Shown piece after piece: positions 33,800-43,089 of a stretch of 64,000 nt of DNA. Numbering within the stretch: the first letter of the stretch is position 1; the number at the start of each line of letters is the position of its first letter. The notes below the pieces were generated by a model. It searched no databases. It was not told the DNA's origin and saw only the letters and a program-made list of their open reading frames with translations. The DNA comes from M3007 sp043764095. GTDB taxonomy: Bacteria; Bacteroidota; Bacteroidia; Chitinophagales; Saprospiraceae. The stretch spans positions 7,728-71,727 of the forward strand of contig JAYUKX010000016.1 in assembly GCA_043764095.1 (NCBI GenBank), in the 5' to 3' direction. A program made the translations under genes and the position numbers.

Positions 33800-36793
33800 A
33801 TGTACATGAATTATGTCCTTTTTTTAACCTTTTTTATCGCCGCTAGTATGGTGCAGGCTCAAATCCCAGCGTATAATCAATATACGACGAAGGATGGGCT
33901 TTCGGGTAATACAGTATATTGTGGTGTACAGGACAAAAAAGGATTTTTATGGTTTGGTACTAATCAAGGGCTTTCCAGGTTTGATGGTACTCGATTTGAG
34001 CATTTTGGCGTAAAAGAAGGGCTGCCCGATCCTGAAGTACTGGAACTATTTTCAAGTTCTGATGGTGATCTATGGATATCTTGTTTCAAGAAAAATCTAA
34101 GTATCCGAAAAAATGGGCATATCCAAATCGCAGCAGCAGATAACCTTCTTTCAAAAATATCTTTAAAATCTGCTATTGTTACGTCCTATGAGGATAGTTT
34201 AGGGAAAAAATGGATTTGTGGTAAAGACAGCACGATTTTTATTTTAAAACAAGATAGTATCATCCGAGTTAAATGCCCAAACGTTGTTATTTCCATCTTA
34301 GAAATAAATGGAACACTATTCGGTATGACCGCCTCTGGACTACTTCGAGTCTCCATCAACGGTGATATACTCCAAAATATCATATTGGGTAAACCCAATC
34401 AAAATCTATTTAAAAACCTATCTAATGCAATAGCGATCGGGGATAAATTGATTGCCATGTCGCCCCACCTGAAAATATACCATATAAAAGGGGATAGTAT
34501 GCACTTGATAGAGGAACACAAGGATATATTTGGCAAATTGTTTGCCGATAGCCAAGGCCGGTGTTGGGTGGGTACATCTAATAAAGGTGCTATTTGTTTT
34601 GTGCCACCATATCTTTCCCTTTCTGGATATCAATCTTTTATTCCTGGAAAAAGAGTCAACTCTATCATAGAAGACAACCAAGGTGGATTTTGGTTTGGTA
34701 CTATTGGTGAAGGTCTATTTCGGCTGGTACCAAATGGATCTTTGATATACAGGTTTTCCCCCGATCATATTCCTACTAATATTACGGCAATGTCCACTGC
34801 AACAGGAGGAGGCATACTTGCTGGCGACGACAAAGGATTTATCCACCATGTTTCAAAAAGTGGAGTGGAAAAAATAAATTTGCCAAGCGTAGAAAAATAC
34901 AATAAATGCAGACAAATCAAGCATATTGGACCACATGACTATTGGATTGGAACTGATTTAGGGCTGTATCATTATCAAAAAGGAAAACTAACCCTAACTT
35001 CGCACCTCTCGGCCATAAAAGGAATGGAATACCGGAAGGATACACTTTGGTTAGGTACAGCAGGCACAATTTATTTTCTCCCCTTAAATGCTACGGAAGT
35101 GAGTCGAATCAAGGCCGAACGCGCCACTGCTTTATGTCAAGATAGCGAAGGATTTTTATGGGAAGGGGGGACCAATGGACTAAAATGCGAGCAACAAGCC
35201 TTTCAATTCAATTGGGGAGAACGCTTCTCCGAATTAGGGAATCGTGTATTGGCACTCGAAAATGGCGGCCAAGGCATCCTGTGGGCGGTGACACCTCAAG
35301 ATGGCTTAATTCGGCTGCACGTTAAAAACGGAGCGGTATTGTCACTCCAACTGATGGATTATTGTTTTAATACTGGTATTCGTAATATACAATCCCTTTT
35401 CCAAGATACTTCTGGCAAACTCTGGATAGCGACCAATGAGGGGATATATACACTGGATAAGGAGTACAAAACACAATATTTTGGATTACAAGACGGATTG
35501 GCCAATCTAGATGTAAACTGTGTGTTGGTGGCCAATGATACGCTCTGGGTGGGTACTGTGGCTGGCGTTACGTGTAGGCCGCTGTCAACGATCAAAAAAG
35601 GGAGCACTTCTCCTATGTTTTTTGCCGCATTACGCTACAGAATGGCTGAAAAAAATATTAGGATTAGCTTGCTGGATACCTTGCTTGATGTGCCTGTATT
35701 ATATCTCCCATCCAATGCTAATGCCGTTGAATTGGATCTTTCGGTACAGGACTACAATAGCGATTATAACAAGAATTTTGAGTGCACCATTATAAGGCAA
35801 TTTCCCGCTTGGTACAATATCACTTTTGATCACCTTTTGGGCTGGATTCGGGCTGGATTTCGTGCGCCACATGAGTCTAGCATGGCAGAGCGCGGCGTAC
35901 TACAAATGGGTCTAAATTTACCTACAGGACGATACCTCATAAGCGCATCTACCAGTAATAAAGGGGGCAATACAATATTCGAACCTAACTATTTCACATT
36001 GGAAAAAGATACGCCTTGGTACGGAACAGCCCTGTTTTGGTGTATTTGTTGGGCATTAATTATTATTGCATTATATCGAATCATACGTGCAGGAAACCAA
36101 TATAGAATCATACAGACTCAGTTGGCAGAATTACAAATCCAGGCTTTGCAAGCGCAGATCAACCCACATTTTATTGGTAACAGCATCAATGCCATCCAAC
36201 AGTTTTTTTACCCGCCCAATGCAGCAAAAGCGAGTATTTATATTGCTATTTTTACCCGACTGCTGCGCAAAACCATGGAGTTCTCGGAGCATCATTTTAT
36301 TCCATTCCACGAAGAGGTGTTGTACGTGAACGACTATTTGGAAATGGTACAATTGAGGTTTGAGGATCGATTTAAATATACTGTTTCTAGCACACCAAAT
36401 ATTCCTCCCGACCTATTTTTTCCCTCTATGCTCCTACAACCACTGCTCGAAAATGCTACGATACACGGCTTGAACCAAGATGGCGAGACTTTAATCGAGG
36501 TAGGATTTGATATGGTAGGCAATCGGCTAAGGTGTCAAATTAGCGATAATGGTATCGGTATCGAAAAAGCAAAACAAACCAAAATTACACTTAATCCGCA
36601 ACACAAATCCAAAGGCATGGAGTTACTGTTCAAAAAAATACAAACCCTTAATATCTTATACCACCACGATATTGATTTAGCGGTGAATGACCGAAAAAAC
36701 GAACAACCAGCACAAGCAGGCACCCGTGTTGTGATTTCCTTTTCTCTACTGAATCAATCGCAACTCCCCAAAATTGATGATGACAAAAATTAG
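33800..36793 (+). CDS. LytS-type sensor histidine kinase with two-component-regulator beta-propeller
   Basis: 997 residues. Signal peptide (MNYVLFLTFFIAASMVQAQ), then a periplasmic domain of WFGTxxGLxRFDG-type propeller blades (for example KGFLWFGTNQGLSRFDG and GKLWIATNEGIYTLD), a Y_Y_Y-like segment, one membrane helix (ALFWCICWALIIIALYRII) and a His_kinase/HATPase_c module with H790 in QINPHFIGNSIN and the N-box LLENATIHG. The kinase family usually has NPHFLFNSLN; here IGN replaces LFN. It probably senses an extracellular ligand and phosphorylates the overlapping LytTR regulator. It is divergent from the arabinose operon; a sugar ligand is possible but not shown. The start at 33800 is taken because it opens the signal peptide and an upstream TTG lies in the -7 box. 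Confidence 0.85.
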   Translation: MYMNYVLFLTFFIAASMVQAQIPAYNQYTTKDGLSGNTVYCGVQDKKGFLWFGTNQGLSRFDGTRFEHFGVKEGLPDPEVLELFSSSDGDLWISCFKKNLSIRKNGHIQIAAADNLLSKISLKSAIVTSYEDSLGKKWICGKDSTIFILKQDSIIRVKCPNVVISILEINGTLFGMTASGLLRVSINGDILQNIILGKPNQNLFKNLSNAIAIGDKLIAMSPHLKIYHIKGDSMHLIEEHKDIFGKLFADSQGRCWVGTSNKGAICFVPPYLSLSGYQSFIPGKRVNSIIEDNQGGFWFGTIGEGLFRLVPNGSLIYRFSPDHIPTNITAMSTATGGGILAGDDKGFIHHVSKSGVEKINLPSVEKYNKCRQIKHIGPHDYWIGTDLGLYHYQKGKLTLTSHLSAIKGMEYRKDTLWLGTAGTIYFLPLNATEVSRIKAERATALCQDSEGFLWEGGTNGLKCEQQAFQFNWGERFSELGNRVLALENGGQGILWAVTPQDGLIRLHVKNGAVLSLQLMDYCFNTGIRNIQSLFQDTSGKLWIATNEGIYTLDKEYKTQYFGLQDGLANLDVNCVLVANDTLWVGTVAGVTCRPLSTIKKGSTSPMFFAALRYRMAEKNIRISLLDTLLDVPVLYLPSNANAVELDLSVQDYNSDYNKNFECTIIRQFPAWYNITFDHLLGWIRAGFRAPHESSMAERGVLQMGLNLPTGRYLISASTSNKGGNTIFEPNYFTLEKDTPWYGTALFWCICWALIIIALYRIIRAGNQYRIIQTQLAELQIQALQAQINPHFIGNSINAIQQFFYPPNAAKASIYIAIFTRLLRKTMEFSEHHFIPFHEEVLYVNDYLEMVQLRFEDRFKYTVSSTPNIPPDLFFPSMLLQPLLENATIHGLNQDGETLIEVGFDMVGNRLRCQISDNGIGIEKAKQTKITLNPQHKSKGMELLFKKIQTLNILYHHDIDLAVNDRKNEQPAQAGTRVVISFSLLNQSQLPKIDDDKN

Positions 36794-37544
36794 AGCAATA
36801 ATCGTTGACGACGAAAGTGCAGCACAAAAAACACTGATTGGTATGTTGGGCGAGTTTTGTCCACAGGTAACTGTTGTGGCCAAATCCAATAATATTAGCG
36901 AGGCTATTGTGCTTGTGGAACAGCACCAACCCGATTTGCTATTCCTCGATATTCAAATGTCACCCTACGAAAGTGGTTTTGATTTGTTGAACCGAACCCA
37001 AAAAATACAATATGGTGTCATTTTTGTCACGGCTTTTGCACAATATGCCATCAAAGCCATCAATGCGGTACAGCCTTGGGCTTATTTGGTTAAGCCATTT
37101 AGTGCCGATGACCTGATGGAGGCCGTGCGAGCAGCTTATAAAAAGATAATGGAAAACTCGGAAAGCACGACAAGCACCGAAGAGGAACATAAAGGCATTG
37201 TAGTTTCCGATGCCAGAAAAGGGCAGATTATCTTGAGACTTAAAGAGATTGTTTATTGCTTAGCGGACCAATCTGTGGTTGAAATTGTCTATTTAAAGCA
37301 AAATCAAACGGAGAAAATATATACCTACCTGTCCTTGAAACATATCCAGAACCAACTGCCTGAAATCCAGTTTTGTCGCACGCACCATGGTTCTATTGTC
37401 AACCTGGCGTTTGTGGATCGTTTTGAAAAAGTAGGTCGCTCAGGGGTAGTTTATCTGACCAATGGTGTTCAATTACCCGTTTCTGTAAAAAAAACGGACG
37501 AGTTTGAGCAAAGTTTGAAGCGCTTTTGGGGCAATGTTCACTAA
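36780..37544 (+). CDS. LytTR-family response regulator
   Basis: 254 residues. Receiver domain with acidic pocket VDDE and phosphoacceptor D57 in LLFLDIQM, conserved T in VTAF and K in VKPF; then a LytTR DNA-binding domain (about 150-250: FCRTHHGSIVNLAFVDRFEKVG). The start overlaps the end of the sensor gene by 14 nt (ATG 36780; ATG 36777 equally possible), so the two are translationally coupled. The LytTR-like site array at 33681-33745 suggests it activates its own operon. Confidence 0.87.
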   Translation: MTKIRAIIVDDESAAQKTLIGMLGEFCPQVTVVAKSNNISEAIVLVEQHQPDLLFLDIQMSPYESGFDLLNRTQKIQYGVIFVTAFAQYAIKAINAVQPWAYLVKPFSADDLMEAVRAAYKKIMENSESTTSTEEEHKGIVVSDARKGQIILRLKEIVYCLADQSVVEIVYLKQNQTEKIYTYLSLKHIQNQLPEIQFCRTHHGSIVNLAFVDRFEKVGRSGVVYLTNGVQLPVSVKKTDEFEQSLKRFWGNVH

Positions 37545-37788
37545 TTACGTACATTTCCTCTGATCATAACGCGTATCGCTCGTGATACAATGACCTTTGT
37601 GGTATTAATATTACCTTCATCTTTCTTTATCACCTCATTCCTAAGATTGAACCAATTTATCAAAGGCAACAAAATTGCACTAATAGCATGAAAAGAATAC
37701 TCATTATTAACGGCATCCGGATAAAAAAAGTTTCTGTTATGCACTCGCAGAAAGGTATAAAAAAGGGGCAGATTCGGTAGGGGCAGTT
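37545..37788. other. Gap between the LytTR gene and gpmA
   Basis: No good gene. A minus-strand frame of about 67 codons (37541-37744) starts MHNRNFFYPDAVNNEYSFH; it has no recognisable domain and overlaps the LytTR stop, so it may be a remnant or chance. Confidence 0.3.
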
Positions 37789-38394
37789 TTATAGATAATT
37801 CACATCTATAATCTTCAAGTATTCATCAAAATTATAAATGATCGGCATCCCCGTCGGGATATTCACATGGGCAATTTCGGTTGCGCTAATATGCTCTAAA
37901 TACATCTTCAATGCCCTCAAACTATTACCATGAGCAACAATTAAAATATTATTTCCTGCTCTTAATTTTGGTTCTATCTCCAATTGATAATAAGGCACAG
38001 CTCTGTTAAATGTATCATCTAAACTTTCGCCTCCTGGCGGACAAACGGCGTAACTTCTACGCCAAATATCGACTTGTTCATCACCATATTTTGCAGCCGT
38101 TTCTGCTTTGTTTAAGCCTTGCAAATTGCCATACATTCGTTCATTTAATCCCGCATTGTAAATAATCGGGAGGTTAGTTTGTGCAATCTCTTCCAAAATA
38201 ATCCGCATTGTCTCTTGTGCCCGAATCAGCGTAGAAGTATAGGCAAAGTTGTATCTAAACGCTTTCAATTTACCACCTGCAATTTTGGCTTCTGCTTCAC
38301 CCAAGGGGGTCAGTGCAACGTCTAAATTTCCTGTAAAACGATTTTCTAAATTATACACCGATTGTCCGTGACGAATAAGGGTTAGTTGTGCCAT
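37789..38394 (-). CDS. gpmA: 2,3-bisphosphoglycerate-dependent phosphoglycerate mutase
   Basis: 201 residues, the short form. The catalytic histidine motif LIRHGQSVYNLENRFTGNLDV is at residues 5-25, the ERMYGNLQGLNK region follows, and the second histidine is in VAHGNSLRALKMYLE. It interconverts 3- and 2-phosphoglycerate in glycolysis. ATG 38394 is chosen because the conserved start lies there; the longer frame to 38580 runs through a promoter-like region pointing the other way. Confidence 0.88.
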   Translation of the reverse strand: MAQLTLIRHGQSVYNLENRFTGNLDVALTPLGEAEAKIAGGKLKAFRYNFAYTSTLIRAQETMRIILEEIAQTNLPIIYNAGLNERMYGNLQGLNKAETAAKYGDEQVDIWRRSYAVCPPGGESLDDTFNRAVPYYQLEIEPKLRAGNNILIVAHGNSLRALKMYLEHISATEIAHVNIPTGMPIIYNFDEYLKIIDVNYL

Positions 38395-38467
38395 TTTTTG
38401 CTTTTGGGATAAATTTAAGGTTTTTTTTGGTAAAAAAGATTTTCCAGATCTACTATTTTGGAAATGC

Positions 38468-38531
38468 GTGAACCTTGCAAATCTTCTCCGTAATTCTGCA
38501 AAGCTGCTCATCGTTAAACACCCCACCTTTG
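38468..38531 (+). promoter_or_regulatory. Shared promoter type, copy 1 (GTGAA - CACCTTTG)
   Basis: GTGAA at 38468 and CACCTTTG at 38524, 56 nt apart, with TGCAAATCTTCTCC between. It points toward the lipoprotein gene at 38759, leaving an unusually long leader of about 220 nt with no clear small gene. Confidence 0.5.
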
Positions 38532-38758
38532 CATTGTTATAAGAAACACTTGTAACAAAAATATTGTAATTTAGTAACACTGGAACAATTACAGATCTTT
38601 TAGTTGGATTGTTTTTGCCCGCCTTTGCAGTACCCTAAAACGCTTTTTTAGGAATGAATTATACTTCAACTCTGTTTGTTTTGTCTATGAAAATGGTGTA
38701 GCATACCCATAAATCTATGCACAAAACCTAACGACGCTCAGTACAAAATAAACAAACA

Positions 38759-39263
38759 ATGAAAAAATCAATCTATTATTTGTGCCTTATTGCTCTTCTA
38801 TTGGCTACCTCTTGCTCCACTACCAAAATCACAAGTAGTTGGAGGGATACGAATAAGACTTTGATAATAAACAACTTAAATAAGGTTTTGGTTGTCGCAC
38901 TTTTCAAAAACGAGGCAGATAGCCGCAAAGCAGAAGACCAAATGACGGGTTACCTCAATGGCAAAGGCGTGGTGTCTTATAATTATTTTAAAAGTAAATT
39001 CGATAAAACCAATGAAGATGCTATTCAGCAAAAAATTAAAGCCGATGGTTTTGATGGGGCTATTACGATGCGATTAGTGGTACTATACAACTACAAAAAT
39101 ATACACCGTGGAGGTCAACGTATATTCTATCAAAGAGGATAAAATTATTTGGACAGGACTCACAGAAACTACCGACCCCAAAGGCGTGCGAAAAATGACT
39201 GAACAAATAGCCAAAGTTGTATATAAACGAATGCGCAAGGAAGGATTTGTTAGTTCAAAATAA
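38759..39263 (+). pseudogene. Frameshifted small lipoprotein gene
   Basis: The first frame (38759-39142) begins with a lipoprotein signal (IALLLATSCSTTKITSSW) and runs normally to about MRLV, then drifts into RGGQRIFYQRG and stops. In the +1 frame the sequence from about 39090 to the TAA at 39261 reads on as KIYTVEVNVYSIKEDKIIW and ends with KKMRKEGF-like KRMRKEGFVSSK. Together they make a single DUF4136-like envelope lipoprotein of about 165 residues with one frameshift between 39077 and 39095. This is either true decay or a sequence error. Confidence 0.6.
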
Positions 39264-39302
39264 AGTGCAAAACATATAAAATACGTTAAAAAGAAGTAAA
39301 AA

Positions 39303-39932
39303 ATGTACGATACAACGCCTAAATCAGTAGCCATTATTGTGGCTCACCCCGACGATGAAATATTATGGGTAGGTGGTACTATTTTGACGAATCCATCTTG
39401 GAAATGCTTCATTGTAAGCCTTTGTAGAAAATACGATACAGATCGTGCGGCTAAGTTTTATAAAGTTTTGAATATCTTAAATGCGAATGGAGTAATGGGA
39501 AATTTGGATGACGAACCGGAACAAATTCCATTGGAAAACCAACGAGTAGAACAAGCAATAATGGACTTATTACCGCAAAATCATTTTGATTTGATGATTA
39601 CGCACAATCCGTTTGGTGAATACACACGGCACCTTCGGCATGAGGAAATCAGTAAAGCAGTGATCCATCTTTGGCAGCAAAAAGTGATCACAACCGATGC
39701 AATTTGGTTTTTTGCTTACGAAGATGGTAAAAAAAAATATTTCCCAAGACCAATGAAAAATGCAAATTATTACGAAACGCTGAACGAAACCATTTGGCTC
39801 AAAAAATATGATCTTATCACCAAGATTTATGGTTTTGATAAAGACAGTTGGGAAGCGAAAACAACCCCAAAAGTGGAAGCCTTTTGGCAATTTACACATG
39901 CCCCATCGGCTGTTGAATGGATGAATAAATAA
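39303..39932 (+). CDS. PIG-L family (LmbE-like) N-acetyl-sugar deacetylase
   Basis: 209 residues with the zinc motif AHPDDE (near 15-20), THNPFGEY and the second metal box HLRHEE. The family removes acetyl groups from N-acetylglucosaminyl conjugates, as MshB and BshB do in low-molecular-weight thiol synthesis. It is first of a tight operon with a DUF6496 protein, a GT4 glycosyltransferase and a GH100-like hydrolase. The real substrate is unknown. Confidence 0.82.
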   Translation: MYDTTPKSVAIIVAHPDDEILWVGGTILTNPSWKCFIVSLCRKYDTDRAAKFYKVLNILNANGVMGNLDDEPEQIPLENQRVEQAIMDLLPQNHFDLMITHNPFGEYTRHLRHEEISKAVIHLWQQKVITTDAIWFFAYEDGKKKYFPRPMKNANYYETLNETIWLKKYDLITKIYGFDKDSWEAKTTPKVEAFWQFTHAPSAVEWMNK

Positions 39933-39953
39933 TCACTTTTAAATAAGAATACG

Positions 39954-40151
39954 ATGGAAAAGCAAAAAAAATCTGCAATTAGAAAGACTCCTGCACAAAG
40001 AAAAATTGCAGAAGTAATGCACGAATTTAAAGAAGGTGACTTGCATTCCGGCAAAAGCGACGTAATTGTTACGAATCGTAAACAAGCAATCGCCATTGCG
40101 CTGAGCGAAGCGCAAGTGTTAGAAGAAAAAGAAAAAAAGAATAATATATGA
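39954..40151 (+). CDS. DUF6496-type small basic protein
   Basis: 65 residues, very basic. The pattern KIAEVMHEFKEGDLHSGKS and NRKQAIAIALSEAQ is that of small proteins often found in stress gene clusters. Function unknown. Its TGA overlaps the ATG of the glycosyltransferase (ATGA), so the two are coupled. Confidence 0.7.
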   Translation: MEKQKKSAIRKTPAQRKIAEVMHEFKEGDLHSGKSDVIVTNRKQAIAIALSEAQVLEEKEKKNNI

Positions 40152-41284
40152 AGGTGTTAGTACTTTACGATTATCCTCCTTCACCTGGCGGATTGGCAAC
40201 GCAGGGTGACCTTTTGTACAAAGGGCTTCTTGAAATGGGGGTGGACGCACGCGCTGTTCACGCTGAATCGGCGCAAGAAAAAGAATGGTATTATCGCTGG
40301 TTTAAACCTGATGTTGTGGTTGGTGTAGGCTATTGGGGACATACACCGCAATTGGTTTTGCACCCCCAGCGGTATGGCATTCAGCCCGTTCCTTGGTTGG
40401 TGGCTGATGGCTATATTGCCAATTATCAAGAAGTGCTCAATGCACTCCCTTTGATATTAGTTACGTCACATTGGGTAAAAGAGATGTATGTAAGAGATGG
40501 GATTAATGGCGATAAAATAGAAGTATTGCCCGTTGGTTGCGATACCGATACTTTTCAGCCATACGATAAAAACGACCCTAAAATCTTAGCAGTTCGAGAT
40601 TCTTTGGGTATTTCACCCGAACAATTAATGATCTTGACGGTCGGGGGAGATGCCGCATCAAAAGGCGCACAAGAGGTCATGCAAGCGTTGGCTATTATTG
40701 ATTCCCAAGCACCCGACTGGAAATATGTGTGCAAAGTATGGCCTCAACCGCGTACAGAAGCGCAAAATTTTGAAGATTTAAAAATGGCCATTGATTTAGG
40801 CATTGAAAAAAATGTTACTTATGCGACCAACACGATTTCTAGAAATTTTATGCCTTATCTCATTGCCGCTTGTGATATTTATGCTGCCCCGTCTCGATTG
40901 GAAGGTTTTGGAATGCCACAGGTAGAAGCAGGCGCGTGCGAAAAACCTGTTATCGGTATTAATGCAATGGGTATGTTGGATACCTTAATTGATGGTGAAA
41001 CGGCTTTTTTAGCCAGTGTTGCTAAAAAGATTGTAGTGAATGAAGTTATTTTAGGCAAAGAATCGGGCTATGGAGATAATCATAAAATACTGTTCACTGA
41101 GCCGCGCACAGTAGATTATCGCGCTAATGTTCAAGACATTGCCAAAGGCTTATTGACGCTGATGAATGATGCCGCATTGCGCGAAAAAATGGGTAAAGCC
41201 GGTAGAAAACGGGTAGTGGCCAATTTTGATTACCGTATAGTGGCGAAAAAATTTGTAGAAATAATAGAACGCCGTATTTTATGA
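40148..41284 (+). CDS. GT4-like glycosyltransferase
   Basis: 378 residues with GT-B fold features: N-terminal YDYPPSPGGLATQGDLL, middle VLPVGCDTDTFQP, and the C-terminal nucleotide-sugar site PSRLEGFGMPQVEAGACEKPVIG (E-x7-E type). It would transfer a sugar from a nucleotide donor to an unknown acceptor. It overlaps the preceding gene by ATGA and the following gene by ATGA, hence a coordinated set. Confidence 0.83.
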   Translation: MKVLVLYDYPPSPGGLATQGDLLYKGLLEMGVDARAVHAESAQEKEWYYRWFKPDVVVGVGYWGHTPQLVLHPQRYGIQPVPWLVADGYIANYQEVLNALPLILVTSHWVKEMYVRDGINGDKIEVLPVGCDTDTFQPYDKNDPKILAVRDSLGISPEQLMILTVGGDAASKGAQEVMQALAIIDSQAPDWKYVCKVWPQPRTEAQNFEDLKMAIDLGIEKNVTYATNTISRNFMPYLIAACDIYAAPSRLEGFGMPQVEAGACEKPVIGINAMGMLDTLIDGETAFLASVAKKIVVNEVILGKESGYGDNHKILFTEPRTVDYRANVQDIAKGLLTLMNDAALREKMGKAGRKRVVANFDYRIVAKKFVEIIERRIL

Positions 41285-42531
41285 AAAAAATAAATCAAGA
41301 GACTATAAATGCAGCCAAAACAGCAGCCCTTGCCGTTTTATTGCATAATATGAACGGGCCATTCCAAGGATTACCACGTACCGCAGGTTGGGGTTATCCC
41401 GAGCCTTATACCCGCGATCTGATGATTTCCATTTTCGGTATCGCCGTTTCTGGAAATAAAGAATTACTGAAAAGTATGCGGAAAACATTGGAAACACTTG
41501 CAAAAAATCAGACACCCAAAGGACATATCTCCTCCTTAGTGCATGACAAAGATGACAGAGGATCAAGTGATACCACGCCATTGTTCTTATTGGCTGTTGG
41601 TGTTTATAGACAGGTCAATAATGAACCAGATTTTTTAATAGAAGCCACCGAAAAAGCATTGATTTGGATGGAGTATCAAAGCCCATCCGACAGGTATTTA
41701 GTGGCTCAACAGCCCACCAGTGATTGGCGCGATGAACAATGGGTGCTTGGTTACGGATTATTTGTCAATACATTGGTTTATAGTTATTTACGTATTTTAC
41801 ACCAAGATGAACGCGCCCAAAAAATACGTCAAGAAATGGGCCGATTTACCATTACCAGTGGCGTAATTCACGACCATGTGCACGAGGGTTTGGTGGTGAA
41901 ACACAAACCTTACTATGCCTTTTGGTCGTACAAAATTCACAGTAGCGAAAGGTTTGATTTATTGGGCAATAGTCTGGCTATTTTATCGGGTATCGCCTCG
42001 CCTACCCGTGCTGATGAGATGGTTTCTTGGATAGAAGCGGAATGTGAGGCGATGAAAAGCAGAGGCGAATTGGCCCTTGATTTGCCGCCCAATTTTTTTC
42101 CTTATACCAATCCCGAAGACCCCGATTGGCACGAGCGATATGCCCTATTTAATAACCCCGGTGAGTACCACAATGGTGGAATTTGGCCTTTTATCTGTGG
42201 CTTTTATGTGGCAGCTTTGGTAGCCGCAAAACGGTTTTCATTAGCAGAAGAAAAATTAATGGCATTGACCGATTGTATTAAAAAAACAAATTTTGATACT
42301 GCACATACGCATTCTGATATTGAAAAAATCGAAAATATTGCCGAAAGTCTAGATAAAAATGCGTCCAATGCTCAGAAAACCCAATATGGTTTTAACGAAT
42401 GGATCAAAGCGCAAGACGGTGAGCCCAAAGGGCAAAATTGGCAATCGTGGAGTGCAGCCATGTACCTCTATGCCTGTAAATGTGTGGAAGAAAAACAAAC
42501 ACCTTTTTTTGACGAAATGAGGAATTTATGA
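41281..42531 (+). CDS. GH100/amylo-alpha-1,6-glucosidase-like hydrolase
   Basis: 416 residues forming an (alpha/alpha)6 barrel. YTRDLMISIFGIAVSGN, TSDWRDEQWVLGYGL and HNGGIWPFICGFY are the catalytic-site marks of GH100 invertase-like and glycogen-debranching-like families (D in RDxM and E/D in the WRD block). It has no signal peptide, so it acts in the cytoplasm. Substrate may be sucrose, a glucosylated osmolyte or a short glucan; not decidable. Last gene of the operon, overlapping the GT4 gene by ATGA. Confidence 0.7.
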   Translation: MKKINQETINAAKTAALAVLLHNMNGPFQGLPRTAGWGYPEPYTRDLMISIFGIAVSGNKELLKSMRKTLETLAKNQTPKGHISSLVHDKDDRGSSDTTPLFLLAVGVYRQVNNEPDFLIEATEKALIWMEYQSPSDRYLVAQQPTSDWRDEQWVLGYGLFVNTLVYSYLRILHQDERAQKIRQEMGRFTITSGVIHDHVHEGLVVKHKPYYAFWSYKIHSSERFDLLGNSLAILSGIASPTRADEMVSWIEAECEAMKSRGELALDLPPNFFPYTNPEDPDWHERYALFNNPGEYHNGGIWPFICGFYVAALVAAKRFSLAEEKLMALTDCIKKTNFDTAHTHSDIEKIENIAESLDKNASNAQKTQYGFNEWIKAQDGEPKGQNWQSWSAAMYLYACKCVEEKQTPFFDEMRNL

Positions 42532-42553
42532 TTATTTTAAAACGAATTTATCA

Positions 42554-42927
42554 ATGAAAAACTAGATTTTATCCACCATTTTAGTTTGTTCAATCTCAGT
42601 TCTTTACGGACAAACAGCCGCAAGACTAATCAGTTTTAGTCTCTTTGCAGGCTATCTTCTTGATTTTTTTGTACGCCTCAATCCGGATTTCATGTTTCGG
42701 CAAACCCTATTTACCGATGTTCACAACATTGGTCATTGGACGGTCAAGTGTCGTATTCGACCATGAAATTCAAAAAAACGGATGCTTTATTTGGCCACGA
42801 CGGTGGCAACACCTTGAATTTCAACGTATTATTAGATGTACGATTTTATACAAAAATAATTATAATTATTCTCGTAAGTTCCAAGAAGAAAAATAAAGGA
42901 AACAGCGAGGGGATAAAGATTTCATAA
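42554..42927 (+). pseudogene. Broken gene for a small secreted protein
   Basis: From ATG 42554 the frame reads MKN then TAG (42563-42565), then ILSTILVCSISVLYGQT, an evident signal peptide, continuing to HNIGHWT. After a -1 shift near 42736 the next frame reads GQVSYSTMKFKKTDALFGH to a stop at 42927. Two lesions in one short gene suggest decay. No family recognised; the tail NTLNFNVLLDVRFY suggests an outer-membrane beta strand. The rest of the gap (42928-43089) holds the promoter of the Kazal gene. Confidence 0.5.
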
Positions 42928-42987
42928 AGCAGTACACCAATGTTATTCGAAAAGGTAGGAGTATAAATGCAGTTGTCAACCGAACGT

Positions 42988-43051
42988 GTGAATTGTGCAA
43001 ATCTTCTCCATAAATCTATAACACTTTTCCTTCATTATACAATCACCTTTG
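42988..43051 (+). promoter_or_regulatory. Shared promoter type, copy 2 (GTGAA - CACCTTTG)
   Basis: GTGAA at 42988 and CACCTTTG at 43044, 56 nt apart, with TGCAAATCTTCTCC and ATAACACT between. The -7 box lies 39 nt before the ATG of the Kazal-type lipoprotein gene. Confidence 0.6.
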
Positions 43052-43089
43052 CAACAATATAATTACTGTAAATAGTTTTAAAAAAAATC

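Noticed and set aside
38395..38580. N-terminal extension of gpmA
   Set aside because: The conserved LTLIRHGQ start follows ATG 38394 at once; the extension covers a promoter-like segment on the other strand.
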